This document shows, piece by piece, positions 33,428 through 40,909 of a DNA stretch of 64,000 nt. The stretch comes from CAIKZZ01 sp036742455 (GTDB lineage Bacteria; Pseudomonadota; Gammaproteobacteria; Steroidobacterales; Steroidobacteraceae). The DNA lies in assembly GCA_036742455.1 (NCBI GenBank), contig DAINQU010000008.1:62001-126000 (forward strand). The letters run 5' to 3'. Every line of letters begins with the position of its first letter. The first letter of the stretch is position 1. Under the pieces are notes generated by a model. The model was given only the letters and a program-made list of their open reading frames with translations. It searched no databases and was not told the origin of the DNA. The translations under genes were made by a program, and so were the position numbers.

Positions 33428-33760
33428 TTACTTCTGGACCGACTTCTTGAACATGCGATCGATCTTCTCGTTCGTCGCGTCGCAGCACTCCTTGTTCGCC
33501 TGCGCAGCGGCCATCGCGGCATCCGCGCGGCTCTGAGCAGCCTGAGCAGCCGACGCAGCAGCCTGAGCGGCGCGAGCGGCGCTGTCAGCAGCGGCCTTGG
33601 CAGCGTCAGCCGACGCCTGAGCCTTCGACACGCCAGCCGAAACCGCCGAAACCTGGGTCTTCAGGTCGTCGATCTGGGCCTGGAGCGGCTTGAGGTCCGT
33701 GCAACCAGCAGCGAAAACAACACAGAGGGCGGCGGCGCCAACCTTAAGGAACTTGTTCAT
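33428..33760 (-). CDS. Lpp/OprI-like alanine-zipper lipoprotein
   Basis: 110-residue lipoprotein with lipobox AAGC (Cys20), then LKPLQAQIDDLKTQVSAVSA and a long Ala-rich heptad coiled coil (about 45-90) like OprI/Lpp alanine zippers. The C-terminus NEKIDRMFKKSVQK resembles the end of Lpp/OprI and finishes with Lys110, the residue that L,D-transpeptidases join to meso-DAP in Lpp. Two adjacent cysteines (92-93) just before the tail are unusual for E. coli Lpp. An SD (GAGGAG) lies just before the ATG, and a strong terminator follows. Confidence 0.88.
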   Translation of the reverse strand: MNKFLKVGAAALCVVFAAGCTDLKPLQAQIDDLKTQVSAVSAGVSKAQASADAAKAAADSAARAAQAAASAAQAAQSRADAAMAAAQANKECCDATNEKIDRMFKKSVQK

Positions 33761-33966
33761 GGAGATCTCCTCAGTCTAGATACAAACAATCGGTTAACCG
33801 CACCTGCCCATATATTGACGGGTGGGGACGCGACTCACGCGTCGCTGACGGATGCGTATTCTGCCTGAATATGTAATCGGTTACTACCGAAGGCCCGTGG
33901 TTTTAGCGCGACAAGTACCGTGGATTACCGACGATCATTTGATGATCCACCGCCGTCCGAGACGGC

Positions 33967-33994
33967 TTGCCAACCCGCAAGGACTGTATATACT
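33967..33994 (+). promoter_or_regulatory. lexA promoter
   Basis: TTGCCA (33967-33972), 16-bp spacer, TATACT (33989-33994). The -10 lies inside the first SOS box, so LexA binding would block polymerase. Expected start near 34001, giving a leader of about 29 nt with AGGAG (34017-34021) 8 nt before the lexA ATG. Confidence 0.7.
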
Positions 33995-33999
33995 CACAG
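33984..33999 (+). promoter_or_regulatory. LexA-binding SOS box 1
   Basis: CTGTATATACTCACAG: a perfect CTGT-N8-ACAG match to the gammaproteobacterial SOS box, covering the -10 hexamer. Confidence 0.93.
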
Positions 34000-34002
34000 C
34001 AT

Positions 34003-34018
34003 CTGTATATTCATACAG
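34003..34018 (+). promoter_or_regulatory. LexA-binding SOS box 2
   Basis: CTGTATATTCATACAG: a second perfect CTGT-N8-ACAG, 19 bp after the first, at the expected transcription start. Twin boxes are also found at E. coli lexA and give tight autorepression. Confidence 0.93.
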
Positions 34019-34029
34019 GAGTTGTAATC

Positions 34030-34650
34030 ATGAGCGACCTTACCCCTCGTCAACGTCAGATCCTCGATTTCATCCGCGAACGCGTGGAAGAGTCGGGCAT
34101 GCCGCCCACCCGGGCGGAAATCGCACTGGCGCTCGGCTTCAAGTCTGCCAATGCCGCAGAAGATCATCTCAAAGCACTCAAGCGCAAGGGCGCGATTGAT
34201 CTCGTTCCGGGCACGTCGCGCGGCATCCAGTTGAAGGATACCGTTCGCGAGCAAATGGGCTTGCCGCTCATTGGCCGTGTCGCGGCCGGTCGACCGATCC
34301 TGGCCGAGGAGCACATTGAGGCGCGCTATCAGGTCGATCCCAGCCTCTTTCATCCGCAGCCGCATTACCTGCTGCGAGTGCAGGGTATGTCGATGAAAGA
34401 CATCGGCATCATGGACGGTGACCTCGTGGCCGTGCATCGCACGCCCGAGGTGCGCAATCGCCAGATCGTCGTGGCACGGCTTGAGAACGAAGTCACCGTG
34501 AAGCGGTATCGCCAAGACGGCCCCGTGGTGTGGCTGCTGCCGGAAAACTCGGACTTTGAGCCGATCCGCGTCGACCTGCGGGAGCAGTCGATGCTGATCG
34601 AAGGGGTCGTGGTCGGCGTGCTACGCCGCGGTGACCGGGTGTTGCAGTAA
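34030..34650 (+). CDS. lexA: LexA repressor
   Basis: SOS master repressor that cleaves itself when stimulated by RecA filaments. ATG 34030 gives 206 residues. An N-terminal winged helix-turn-helix (LTPRQRQILDFIRERVEESG to ALGFKSANAAEDHLKALKRKG) is followed by the peptidase domain with cleavage site Ala86-Gly87 (RVAAGRP), nucleophile Ser121 (VQGMSMKD) and Lys158 (EVTVKRY). Two perfect SOS boxes lie upstream. imuA starts 27 bp downstream, so lexA and the mutasome genes probably share LexA control. Confidence 0.97.
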   Translation: MSDLTPRQRQILDFIRERVEESGMPPTRAEIALALGFKSANAAEDHLKALKRKGAIDLVPGTSRGIQLKDTVREQMGLPLIGRVAAGRPILAEEHIEARYQVDPSLFHPQPHYLLRVQGMSMKDIGIMDGDLVAVHRTPEVRNRQIVVARLENEVTVKRYRQDGPVVWLLPENSDFEPIRVDLREQSMLIEGVVVGVLRRGDRVLQ

Positions 34651-34677
34651 CCCGGTTGCCGGGAATGGGCGTGTGTC

Positions 34678-35316
34678 GTGGCGAAGGGGTCTCTGGACGC
34701 GATCCTGCAGGGGGCGGGCGTCTGGCGCGGCGTGGATCCGTCCCTGCCGGTGGCGGGCCCGCGCCAACCGAGCGGCTGGCCACGTCTGGATGCGGTCTTG
34801 GCGGGCGGCGGCTGGCCGCTCGGCACGCTCATAGAGTTGTTGCTGCCGGCCCACGGGCTCGGTGAACTGCGCCTGCTCGTGCCTGCGCTGCGCGCATTAA
34901 CCCGCGCGCTACCGGGGGAAATGCCGCGCTGGCTCGTCTGGGTATCGCCGCCCCACGAGCCGTATCCGCCGGCGCTCGCGCAGTCGGGAATACAGCCGAC
35001 GGGCGTTCTGCGGATTGATGCCCCACAGTCGGCCGATCGCCTCTGGGCGGTGGAGCAGGTCTTGCGATCGGGCAGTGCGGCGGCGGTGCTGTGTTGGATC
35101 GATGCCGCCGACGATCGCTGGTTGCGGCGGCTGAAGCTCGCCGCAGAAGATCAGTCCGTGCTGCTGGTGGCGTTACGGCCGGCGCATCTGCGGTCGGCGC
35201 ACTCACCGGCCGCGCTGCGCGTGGCGCTGCGGCCCACGGCGGCGGGACTGGATCTCGACGTGTTGAAGGAACGCGGTCGTGCACCGACCACGGTGCCTTC
35301 GGTCTTTGAGGCGTAG
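34678..35316 (+). CDS. imuA: Translesion synthesis accessory protein ImuA
   Basis: RecA/SulA-like protein of the ImuA-ImuB-DnaE2 damage-inducible mutagenesis system. 212 residues from GTG 34678. The RecA-like core is recognisable (GWPRLDAVLAGGGWPLGTLIE, LRLLVPALRAL, AAVLCWIDAADDRWLRRLKLAAE), but a normal Walker A lysine is absent. It is placed in the standard lexA-imuA-imuB-dnaE2 order; imuB starts 3 bp after its stop. Confidence 0.87.
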   Translation: MAKGSLDAILQGAGVWRGVDPSLPVAGPRQPSGWPRLDAVLAGGGWPLGTLIELLLPAHGLGELRLLVPALRALTRALPGEMPRWLVWVSPPHEPYPPALAQSGIQPTGVLRIDAPQSADRLWAVEQVLRSGSAAAVLCWIDAADDRWLRRLKLAAEDQSVLLVALRPAHLRSAHSPAALRVALRPTAAGLDLDVLKERGRAPTTVPSVFEA

Positions 35317-35319
35317 CGT

Positions 35320-36927
35320 ATGGCCGCGCGTTCCCGGCCGCGCCGGGTGTCCCTGATTCGGCCCGACGATACCCGCACACTCGATCTCTTTAATCCGACC
35401 CCGACCCCGACGCCGCCCACCGTCGTTACGACGCCGCGGCGGGTGCCGGAGGGACACCGGGCGGTGCGGCCGGCGTTGCTGTGGCTTGCGGTGCGGTTTG
35501 CGCAGTTAGCGCGCGTCGCGTTGCGTGATCCGGCGGGTCTGGAAGCGGTCGTCGACGGTGCCCCGGGACGGCAACGGGTGGTGGCAGTGTCGGTCCCCGC
35601 AGCCGAGCGGGGCTTGACGGTGGGGCTGACGCGCGCCGCTGCCGAGATTCGCGTGCCGGAACTGCAACTGTCGGCGCGCAATGCCGACGGGGAAGCGCGC
35701 GCACTGCAGGAGCGGGCGCGTCAGGCGTTCGCGCTGACGCCGTTCGTGAGCCCCGAGGCGCCGGACACCTTGCTGCTCGAAGTGCGCGGGAGTCTCGCGC
35801 TGTTTGGTGGCGTGGAGGCGCTGGTTGAGCGCGCGCTGCAGCAACTGGGCACCGCACACATCCCGGCGAGCGCGGCCGTGGCGCCGACGGTGCGTGCCGC
35901 GTTGTGGCTGGTGCGAGCCCGACCGGGCACGGTGATCGAGTCGCCGGCGGAACTGCCGAGTGCGCTGGCGCGGTTGCCGTTGGCGTTCACCGGCTATGAC
36001 GAGACGGTGCTCAGCACCTGTGAGCGTCTGGGCGTGGCCACGGTCGGCGAGTTGTCCCGACTGCCGCGCGAGGGCCTGGCCCGACGGTTCTCGCCGGTGG
36101 TGCTGCAAGGCTTGGACGAAGCGCTCGGTCGCGCGCCGGAGCCGCGTCGACGGCACGTCTTGCCGGAACGGTTTGTGGAGGCCATCGAACTGCCGGCCGA
36201 CCTGAGCGCCAGCAGCGCACTGCAGCCGTGGTGTGAACGCCTGTTGCAAGCGCAGGAGCGCTTTTTAGTGCAACGCGATGCCGCGGTGGCCGAGTGTCGG
36301 TTGCGCTTCCGGCACCGCCCGGGCGTCTTGCCGACGACGCTCGTGCTGCAACGGTCCTTGTCGACGGCGCGTGCCGCGGAGTGGGGGCTGCTGTTAACGG
36401 AGCGGTTGGGGCGATTGGCGCTTACGGCGCCGGTGGTGGCCGTGTCGCTGCGTTCCGGCCCCGTGCTGCCGGCGGTGCCGCTGGGCGGGGGGCTCGTGGG
36501 GGACGCACGGGACCGTCACGCGGCGGCGGCGCGGCTGTTGGACCGATTGCGGGCGCGTCTCGGCGAGTCGGCGGTGCATGCGTTGTGTCTTGTCCCGGAG
36601 CATCGACCGGAGTCGGCGTATCGACGCGTCTCGCCGGCGTGGCCGGTGGCTGCGGTGTCGCTCGACGACGTGCCCGCGACACCGCGACCGCTGTGGCTTT
36701 TATCGACGCCCGAGGCCTTGCCGATGCGCGGGCCACGGCCGTGGTACGGCGGGCCGTTGGCGCTGCTGTCCGGACCGGAGCGGATCGAGAGTGGTTGGTG
36801 GAGCGGGCAAGGCGTTGCGCGCGATTACTACGTGGCGCAGGCCGTGAACGGGGCCCGCCTGTGGCTCTATCGGGAACGCGCCGCGGCCGAGTCCGGACGC
36901 TGGTTTTTGCACGGCGTGTTTGCCTGA
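35320..36927 (+). CDS. imuB: Inactive Y-family polymerase ImuB
   Basis: Catalytically dead Y-family polymerase that bridges DnaE2 to the beta clamp in the mutasome. 535 residues from ATG 35320. The Y-family core begins near residue 50 (LLWLAVRFAQLARVAL), with VEGALF-like LALFGGVEALVERALQQLG and the DNA-binding HhH region CERLGVATVGELSRLPREGL. The usual catalytic acidic residues are missing, as in all ImuB. The first 48 residues are an unusual Pro/Thr-rich extension containing TLDLFNP, similar to a clamp-binding QLxLF motif. An in-frame GTG at 35464 with GGAGGG upstream (35448-35453) would remove it, so the start is uncertain. Confidence 0.88.
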   Translation: MAARSRPRRVSLIRPDDTRTLDLFNPTPTPTPPTVVTTPRRVPEGHRAVRPALLWLAVRFAQLARVALRDPAGLEAVVDGAPGRQRVVAVSVPAAERGLTVGLTRAAAEIRVPELQLSARNADGEARALQERARQAFALTPFVSPEAPDTLLLEVRGSLALFGGVEALVERALQQLGTAHIPASAAVAPTVRAALWLVRARPGTVIESPAELPSALARLPLAFTGYDETVLSTCERLGVATVGELSRLPREGLARRFSPVVLQGLDEALGRAPEPRRRHVLPERFVEAIELPADLSASSALQPWCERLLQAQERFLVQRDAAVAECRLRFRHRPGVLPTTLVLQRSLSTARAAEWGLLLTERLGRLALTAPVVAVSLRSGPVLPAVPLGGGLVGDARDRHAAAARLLDRLRARLGESAVHALCLVPEHRPESAYRRVSPAWPVAAVSLDDVPATPRPLWLLSTPEALPMRGPRPWYGGPLALLSGPERIESGWWSGQGVARDYYVAQAVNGARLWLYRERAAAESGRWFLHGVFA

Positions 36928-36932
36928 CGCCC

Positions 36933-39900
36933 ATGCCTACGGCCTACGCTGAACTGCACGCGCTGTCGAACTTCACGTTCCTGCGGGGCGCCTCGCATCC
37001 GGACGAACTGATCGAACAGGCCGATGCGCTCGGGTATCGCGCGCTCGCGCTCACCGACGAGTGCAGTGTGGCCGGCGTGGTTCGCGCCCACGTCGCCGCG
37101 CGGGGGCGGGCGCTGCGCTGTGTGGTCGGTACCGAGATCCGATTACTCGACGGCCCGACGCTGGTGTTGCTCGCGACCGATCGCGCGGCCTACGGTCGGC
37201 TGTGTGGGCTGATCACGCAGGGGCGACGGGCGGCGCCCAAAGGCCAGTATCGCCTGTCGCGCGCGACGATCGAGCAGACGAACCTCGACGGGTGTTTGGC
37301 GTTGTGGCCTGCGCCGTTGGAGGCCACCGCCGCCGAGGCGGCGTGGCTGCGGGCGCGCTTTGGCACGGACGCGGCGATCGCGGTGGAGCTGCGTGCCGAC
37401 GGCCGCGACCGTGCGCGCTTGGAGCAGTTGCCGCGGCTGGCCGCGGCGCACGGGCTGCTCGCCACCGCCAGCGGCGACGTGCATTTCCATGTTCGCGAGC
37501 GCCAGCGCCTACAGGATGTCTTAACCGCCATCCGCATCGGTGCGCCGCTCGAGACGGCCGGTCGTGCACTGCAGCCGAATGCCGAGCGTGCCTTGCAGAC
37601 GCTCGAGACGCTCGCGCGGCGCTATCCGCGCGCGTTACTCGATGCCTCGGTGGCGTTGGCCGAGCGCTGTACGTTCTCCATGGAAGAACTGCGCTACGAG
37701 TACCCCGAAGAGCTCGTGCCGGCCGGGCACACGCCCACCACCTGGTTGGCCGCATTGACCGAGCGGGGGCTGCGCCGGCGGTGGCCCAACGGAGCCCCAA
37801 GTTCGGTGCGGGCGCTGGTGCAGCGCGAGCTGCAGCTGATTGCGGAACTGCGTTACGAGCCGTTCTTTTTGACGGTCGAGGATCTGGTGCGCTTCGCGCG
37901 GGAGCGCGACATTTTGTGTCAGGGGCGTGGCTCGGCGGCGAACTCGGCCGTCTGTTATTGCCTCGGCATCACCGAAGTCGATCCGATGCGGCTCTCGCTG
38001 CTGTTCGAGCGCTTTGTCTCCAAAGAGCGGGACGAACCTCCCGATATCGATGTGGACTTTGAGCACGAGCGACGCGAGGAGGTGATCCAGTACCTCTACA
38101 CCAAATACGGGCGCCACCGCGCGGCGTTGGCCGCGACGGTGATTTCGTATCGACCCAAGAGCGCGCTGCGCGACGTGGGGCGAGCGTTGGGCATCGATCC
38201 GAGCATCGTCGAACGGCTTTCCAAGGGTGTGCGTTGGTGGCACGGCACTGCGATCGAGGACGCGCCGTTGCGCGAGCGCGGTCTCGACCCGGCCTCACCG
38301 CGCTTGGCGCTCTTGTTGGAACTGTCGCGCGAGTTGATGGGCTTCCCACGGCATCTGTCCCAACACGTCGGCGGTTTTGTCATCGCACGGGAGACCCTCG
38401 CGACCCTCGTGCCGGTGGAGAACGCGGCGATGGAGGGGCGCACGGTCATTCAGTGGGACAAGGATGACCTCGAGGACCTCGGGTTGCTCAAGGTCGATGT
38501 GTTGGCGCTCGGGATGCTGACGGCCATCCGCAAAGCGTTGGCGATGGTCTCGGCCAAGCGCGGGCAGCCCTTCACCATGGCCGATGTGCCGGCGGAGGAC
38601 CGTGCCACCTACGACATGATCTGTCGGGCCGATACCCTCGGGGTCTTCCAGATCGAGTCGCGCGCACAGATGGCCATGCTGCCGCGACTGCGCCCGCGCA
38701 ACTACTACGACCTCGTGATCGAAGTGGCGATCATCCGCCCGGGCCCGATACAAGGGGGCATGGTGCATCCGTATCTGCGCCGTCGCGCGGGACTGGAGCC
38801 CGTGGTCTATCCCAGTGAGGCGGTGCGCTCGGTGCTCGAGCGCACGCTCGGCGTGCCGATCTTTCAAGAGCAAGTGATGCAGTTGGCGGTGGTGGCCGCG
38901 GGGTTCACGCCGGGTGAGTCCGACCAACTGCGCCGCGCCATGGCGGCGTGGAAACGCAAAGGAGGCCTCGGGCATTTCGAGCAGCGCCTGATCGGCGGAA
39001 TGCGCGAGCGCGGCTACACCGAGGAGTTCGCGCAGGCGATCTATCGGCAGATGCTCGGCTTTGGTGAGTACGGCTTCCCGCAATCCCATGCCGCGAGTTT
39101 TGCGCTCTTGGTCTATGTGTCGGCGTGGCTGAAGTGCCATGAGCCGGCCGCGTTTACCGCGGCCTTGCTCAACAGTCAGCCCATGGGGTTTTACGCCCCG
39201 GCACAACTGGTGCGCGATGCGCGCGAGCACGGGGTCACGGTCTTGCCGGTGGACGTCAACGCCAGTGCGATCGATGCCACGCTGGAGGGCGAACATCACA
39301 ACCAATTACGGCTCGGACTGCGCGGTATCCGTGGCTTAAAACAGGAGGTCATGCAGCGTCTCGTGAGTGCCCGTCGCGACGGTCCGTATCCGTCGGTGCA
39401 GGCGTTGGCGGAGCGTGCGGCGTTGAGCGCGGCGGACCTGGCCACGCTCGCGGCCGGCGGTGCGCTCGCGGCGCTGGCTGGCCATCGCCATCGCGCGGTG
39501 TGGCAGGCGAGCGGCGTGCTGCAGCCGACACCGCTGTTTCCGTCGCCGCGCATCGCCGAAGGCGTGCCGCTGTTGCGCGCACCGAGCGAGGGCGAGGACA
39601 TCGTGGCCGATTACCGCGAGCTCGGCCTCACGCTCGGACGCCATCCGCTGGCCTTGCTGCGCGGGCGCCTCGAGGCGCGCGGCCTGCTCACGGCGGCCGA
39701 ACTGCGCGCGCTGCCTGCCGGGCAGCGTGCGCGCACGGCGGGACTCGTGCTGGTTCGACAGCGGCCCGGGACGGCCTCCGGGGTCACCTTCGTCACCGTG
39801 GAAGACGAAACCGGCGTCACCAATCTCATCGTCTGGCGCGCGTTGGCCGAGCGCTATCGGCAGGCGGTGTACGAGTCGCGACTGCTCGCGGTCGAGGGGC

Positions 39901-40004
39901 TCGTGCAGCGCGAAGGGGAGGTGTTGCACCTCGTCGCCGAGCGCTTGGCCGATCGCAGCGCCTGGCTCGGTCGGCTGATCACGCGCTCCCGGGATTTTCA
40001 TTAA
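36933..40004 (+). CDS. dnaE2: Error-prone DNA polymerase DnaE2 (ImuC)
   Basis: Family C polymerase alpha subunit paralog that carries out SOS-induced lesion bypass with ImuA and ImuB. ATG 36933, 5 bp after imuB, gives 1023 residues (family about 1020-1080). A degenerate PHP domain leads (YAELHALSNFTFLRGASHP). The polymerase core has GRGSAANSAVCYCLGI and the catalytic Asp motif PDIDVDFEHERREEV, and QSHAASFALLVYVSAWLKCH. The OB-fold region near the end (FVTVEDETGVTNLIVW) closes with the SRDFH C-terminus typical of DnaE2. Confidence 0.96.
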   Translation: MPTAYAELHALSNFTFLRGASHPDELIEQADALGYRALALTDECSVAGVVRAHVAARGRALRCVVGTEIRLLDGPTLVLLATDRAAYGRLCGLITQGRRAAPKGQYRLSRATIEQTNLDGCLALWPAPLEATAAEAAWLRARFGTDAAIAVELRADGRDRARLEQLPRLAAAHGLLATASGDVHFHVRERQRLQDVLTAIRIGAPLETAGRALQPNAERALQTLETLARRYPRALLDASVALAERCTFSMEELRYEYPEELVPAGHTPTTWLAALTERGLRRRWPNGAPSSVRALVQRELQLIAELRYEPFFLTVEDLVRFARERDILCQGRGSAANSAVCYCLGITEVDPMRLSLLFERFVSKERDEPPDIDVDFEHERREEVIQYLYTKYGRHRAALAATVISYRPKSALRDVGRALGIDPSIVERLSKGVRWWHGTAIEDAPLRERGLDPASPRLALLLELSRELMGFPRHLSQHVGGFVIARETLATLVPVENAAMEGRTVIQWDKDDLEDLGLLKVDVLALGMLTAIRKALAMVSAKRGQPFTMADVPAEDRATYDMICRADTLGVFQIESRAQMAMLPRLRPRNYYDLVIEVAIIRPGPIQGGMVHPYLRRRAGLEPVVYPSEAVRSVLERTLGVPIFQEQVMQLAVVAAGFTPGESDQLRRAMAAWKRKGGLGHFEQRLIGGMRERGYTEEFAQAIYRQMLGFGEYGFPQSHAASFALLVYVSAWLKCHEPAAFTAALLNSQPMGFYAPAQLVRDAREHGVTVLPVDVNASAIDATLEGEHHNQLRLGLRGIRGLKQEVMQRLVSARRDGPYPSVQALAERAALSAADLATLAAGGALAALAGHRHRAVWQASGVLQPTPLFPSPRIAEGVPLLRAPSEGEDIVADYRELGLTLGRHPLALLRGRLEARGLLTAAELRALPAGQRARTAGLVLVRQRPGTASGVTFVTVEDETGVTNLIVWRALAERYRQAVYESRLLAVEGLVQREGEVLHLVAERLADRSAWLGRLITRSRDFH

Positions 40005-40096
40005 GGCACCCGGCGCGGCCATTCGCCGAGACGGCTTGACCGAGTACTGCGTGAGTGGGACGCTCTGCGCCTCGTTTCTCACCGTGGATGCCTCCC

Positions 40097-40909
40097 ATGC
40101 GCCGACTCCTTTGGATTTTGGGTCTGGCGGTGCCGCTCGTCGCCCTCGCGCCGAGTGCGCGCGCGCTGACGCTCCCGCTACCGCTACCGCCAAAGCCGGC
40201 CGCTGCGCCGAGCGCTGATGCGGTGATTGCCGCCCACGTGACCGCGCGCGGTGGTGCAACCGCGCTGCAGGCGATTCAAACGCTGGAGCGGCACGGCCAC
40301 CTCGTGATCCCGGGGATGGCGCTGCGGCTGGACGTGACGCAGTGGCAGGCCCGTGGCGGGCGCTTCCGCCAAGACATGACGATGCAGGGCCTCACCGCCA
40401 CGCAAGCGACCGACGGCCGGGACGGCTGGCAGGTGTCGCCGTTTGAGGGGCGCAAGGATCCGGCCCGACTCTCCGAAGACGAGATCAAGGATCTGCGCCT
40501 GAGCGCCGACTTTGAGTTCCCGTTTGTCGACTACAAGGCCAAGGGCCATCGGGTGGAGCTGGGCGAGCGCGAAGACATCGACGGCACGCCGGCCGATACG
40601 CTCGTGGTGCACTTGGCCGACGGCAACGAGGCGACCTACTGGATCGATCCCGACACGCACATGGTGATTCGTGCCCTGATCCGCGAAATGATCCGCGGTG
40701 CGGAGGACGTCACTGAAATCGACTACGGCGAGTACCAGCAGGTGCAAGGCGTGTGGATGCCGATGACCCAGGAGATGGGCGGCAAAGGCAGCGATCCGGC
40801 GCGCCGCCAGAAACTGGTCTTTGACACCGGCCTTGCCAACCCCAACACCCCGGCCACGCTGTACGCGCTGCCGGTCACCGCGGCCCCGACCGCCGGGAGC
40901 CACCCATGA
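40097..40909 (+). CDS. Secreted LolA-like (outer-membrane lipoprotein-sorting fold) protein
   Basis: 270 residues from ATG 40097, with a signal peptide (RRLLWILGLAVPLVALAPSARA); ATG 40088 is an alternative. The mature part starts ADAVIAAHVTARGGATALQA and has alternating strands (ALRLDVTQWQARGGRFRQDM, DTLVVHLADGNEATYWIDPD, VTEIDYGEYQQVQGVWMP) as in the LolA/LolB-like superfamily. It lacks the strict LolA signature, and true lolA is at 58792. It overlaps the large Asp-box protein downstream by 4 bp, so they likely work together outside the cytoplasm. Role unknown. Confidence 0.72.
   Translation: MRRLLWILGLAVPLVALAPSARALTLPLPLPPKPAAAPSADAVIAAHVTARGGATALQAIQTLERHGHLVIPGMALRLDVTQWQARGGRFRQDMTMQGLTATQATDGRDGWQVSPFEGRKDPARLSEDEIKDLRLSADFEFPFVDYKAKGHRVELGEREDIDGTPADTLVVHLADGNEATYWIDPDTHMVIRALIREMIRGAEDVTEIDYGEYQQVQGVWMPMTQEMGGKGSDPARRQKLVFDTGLANPNTPATLYALPVTAAPTAGSHP

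Noticed and set aside
36294..36932. Upstream open frame in phase with dnaE2
   Set aside because: It lies entirely inside imuB in another frame, and its residues are an Arg/Gly/Ala-rich shadow; DnaE2 homology starts at ATG 36933.
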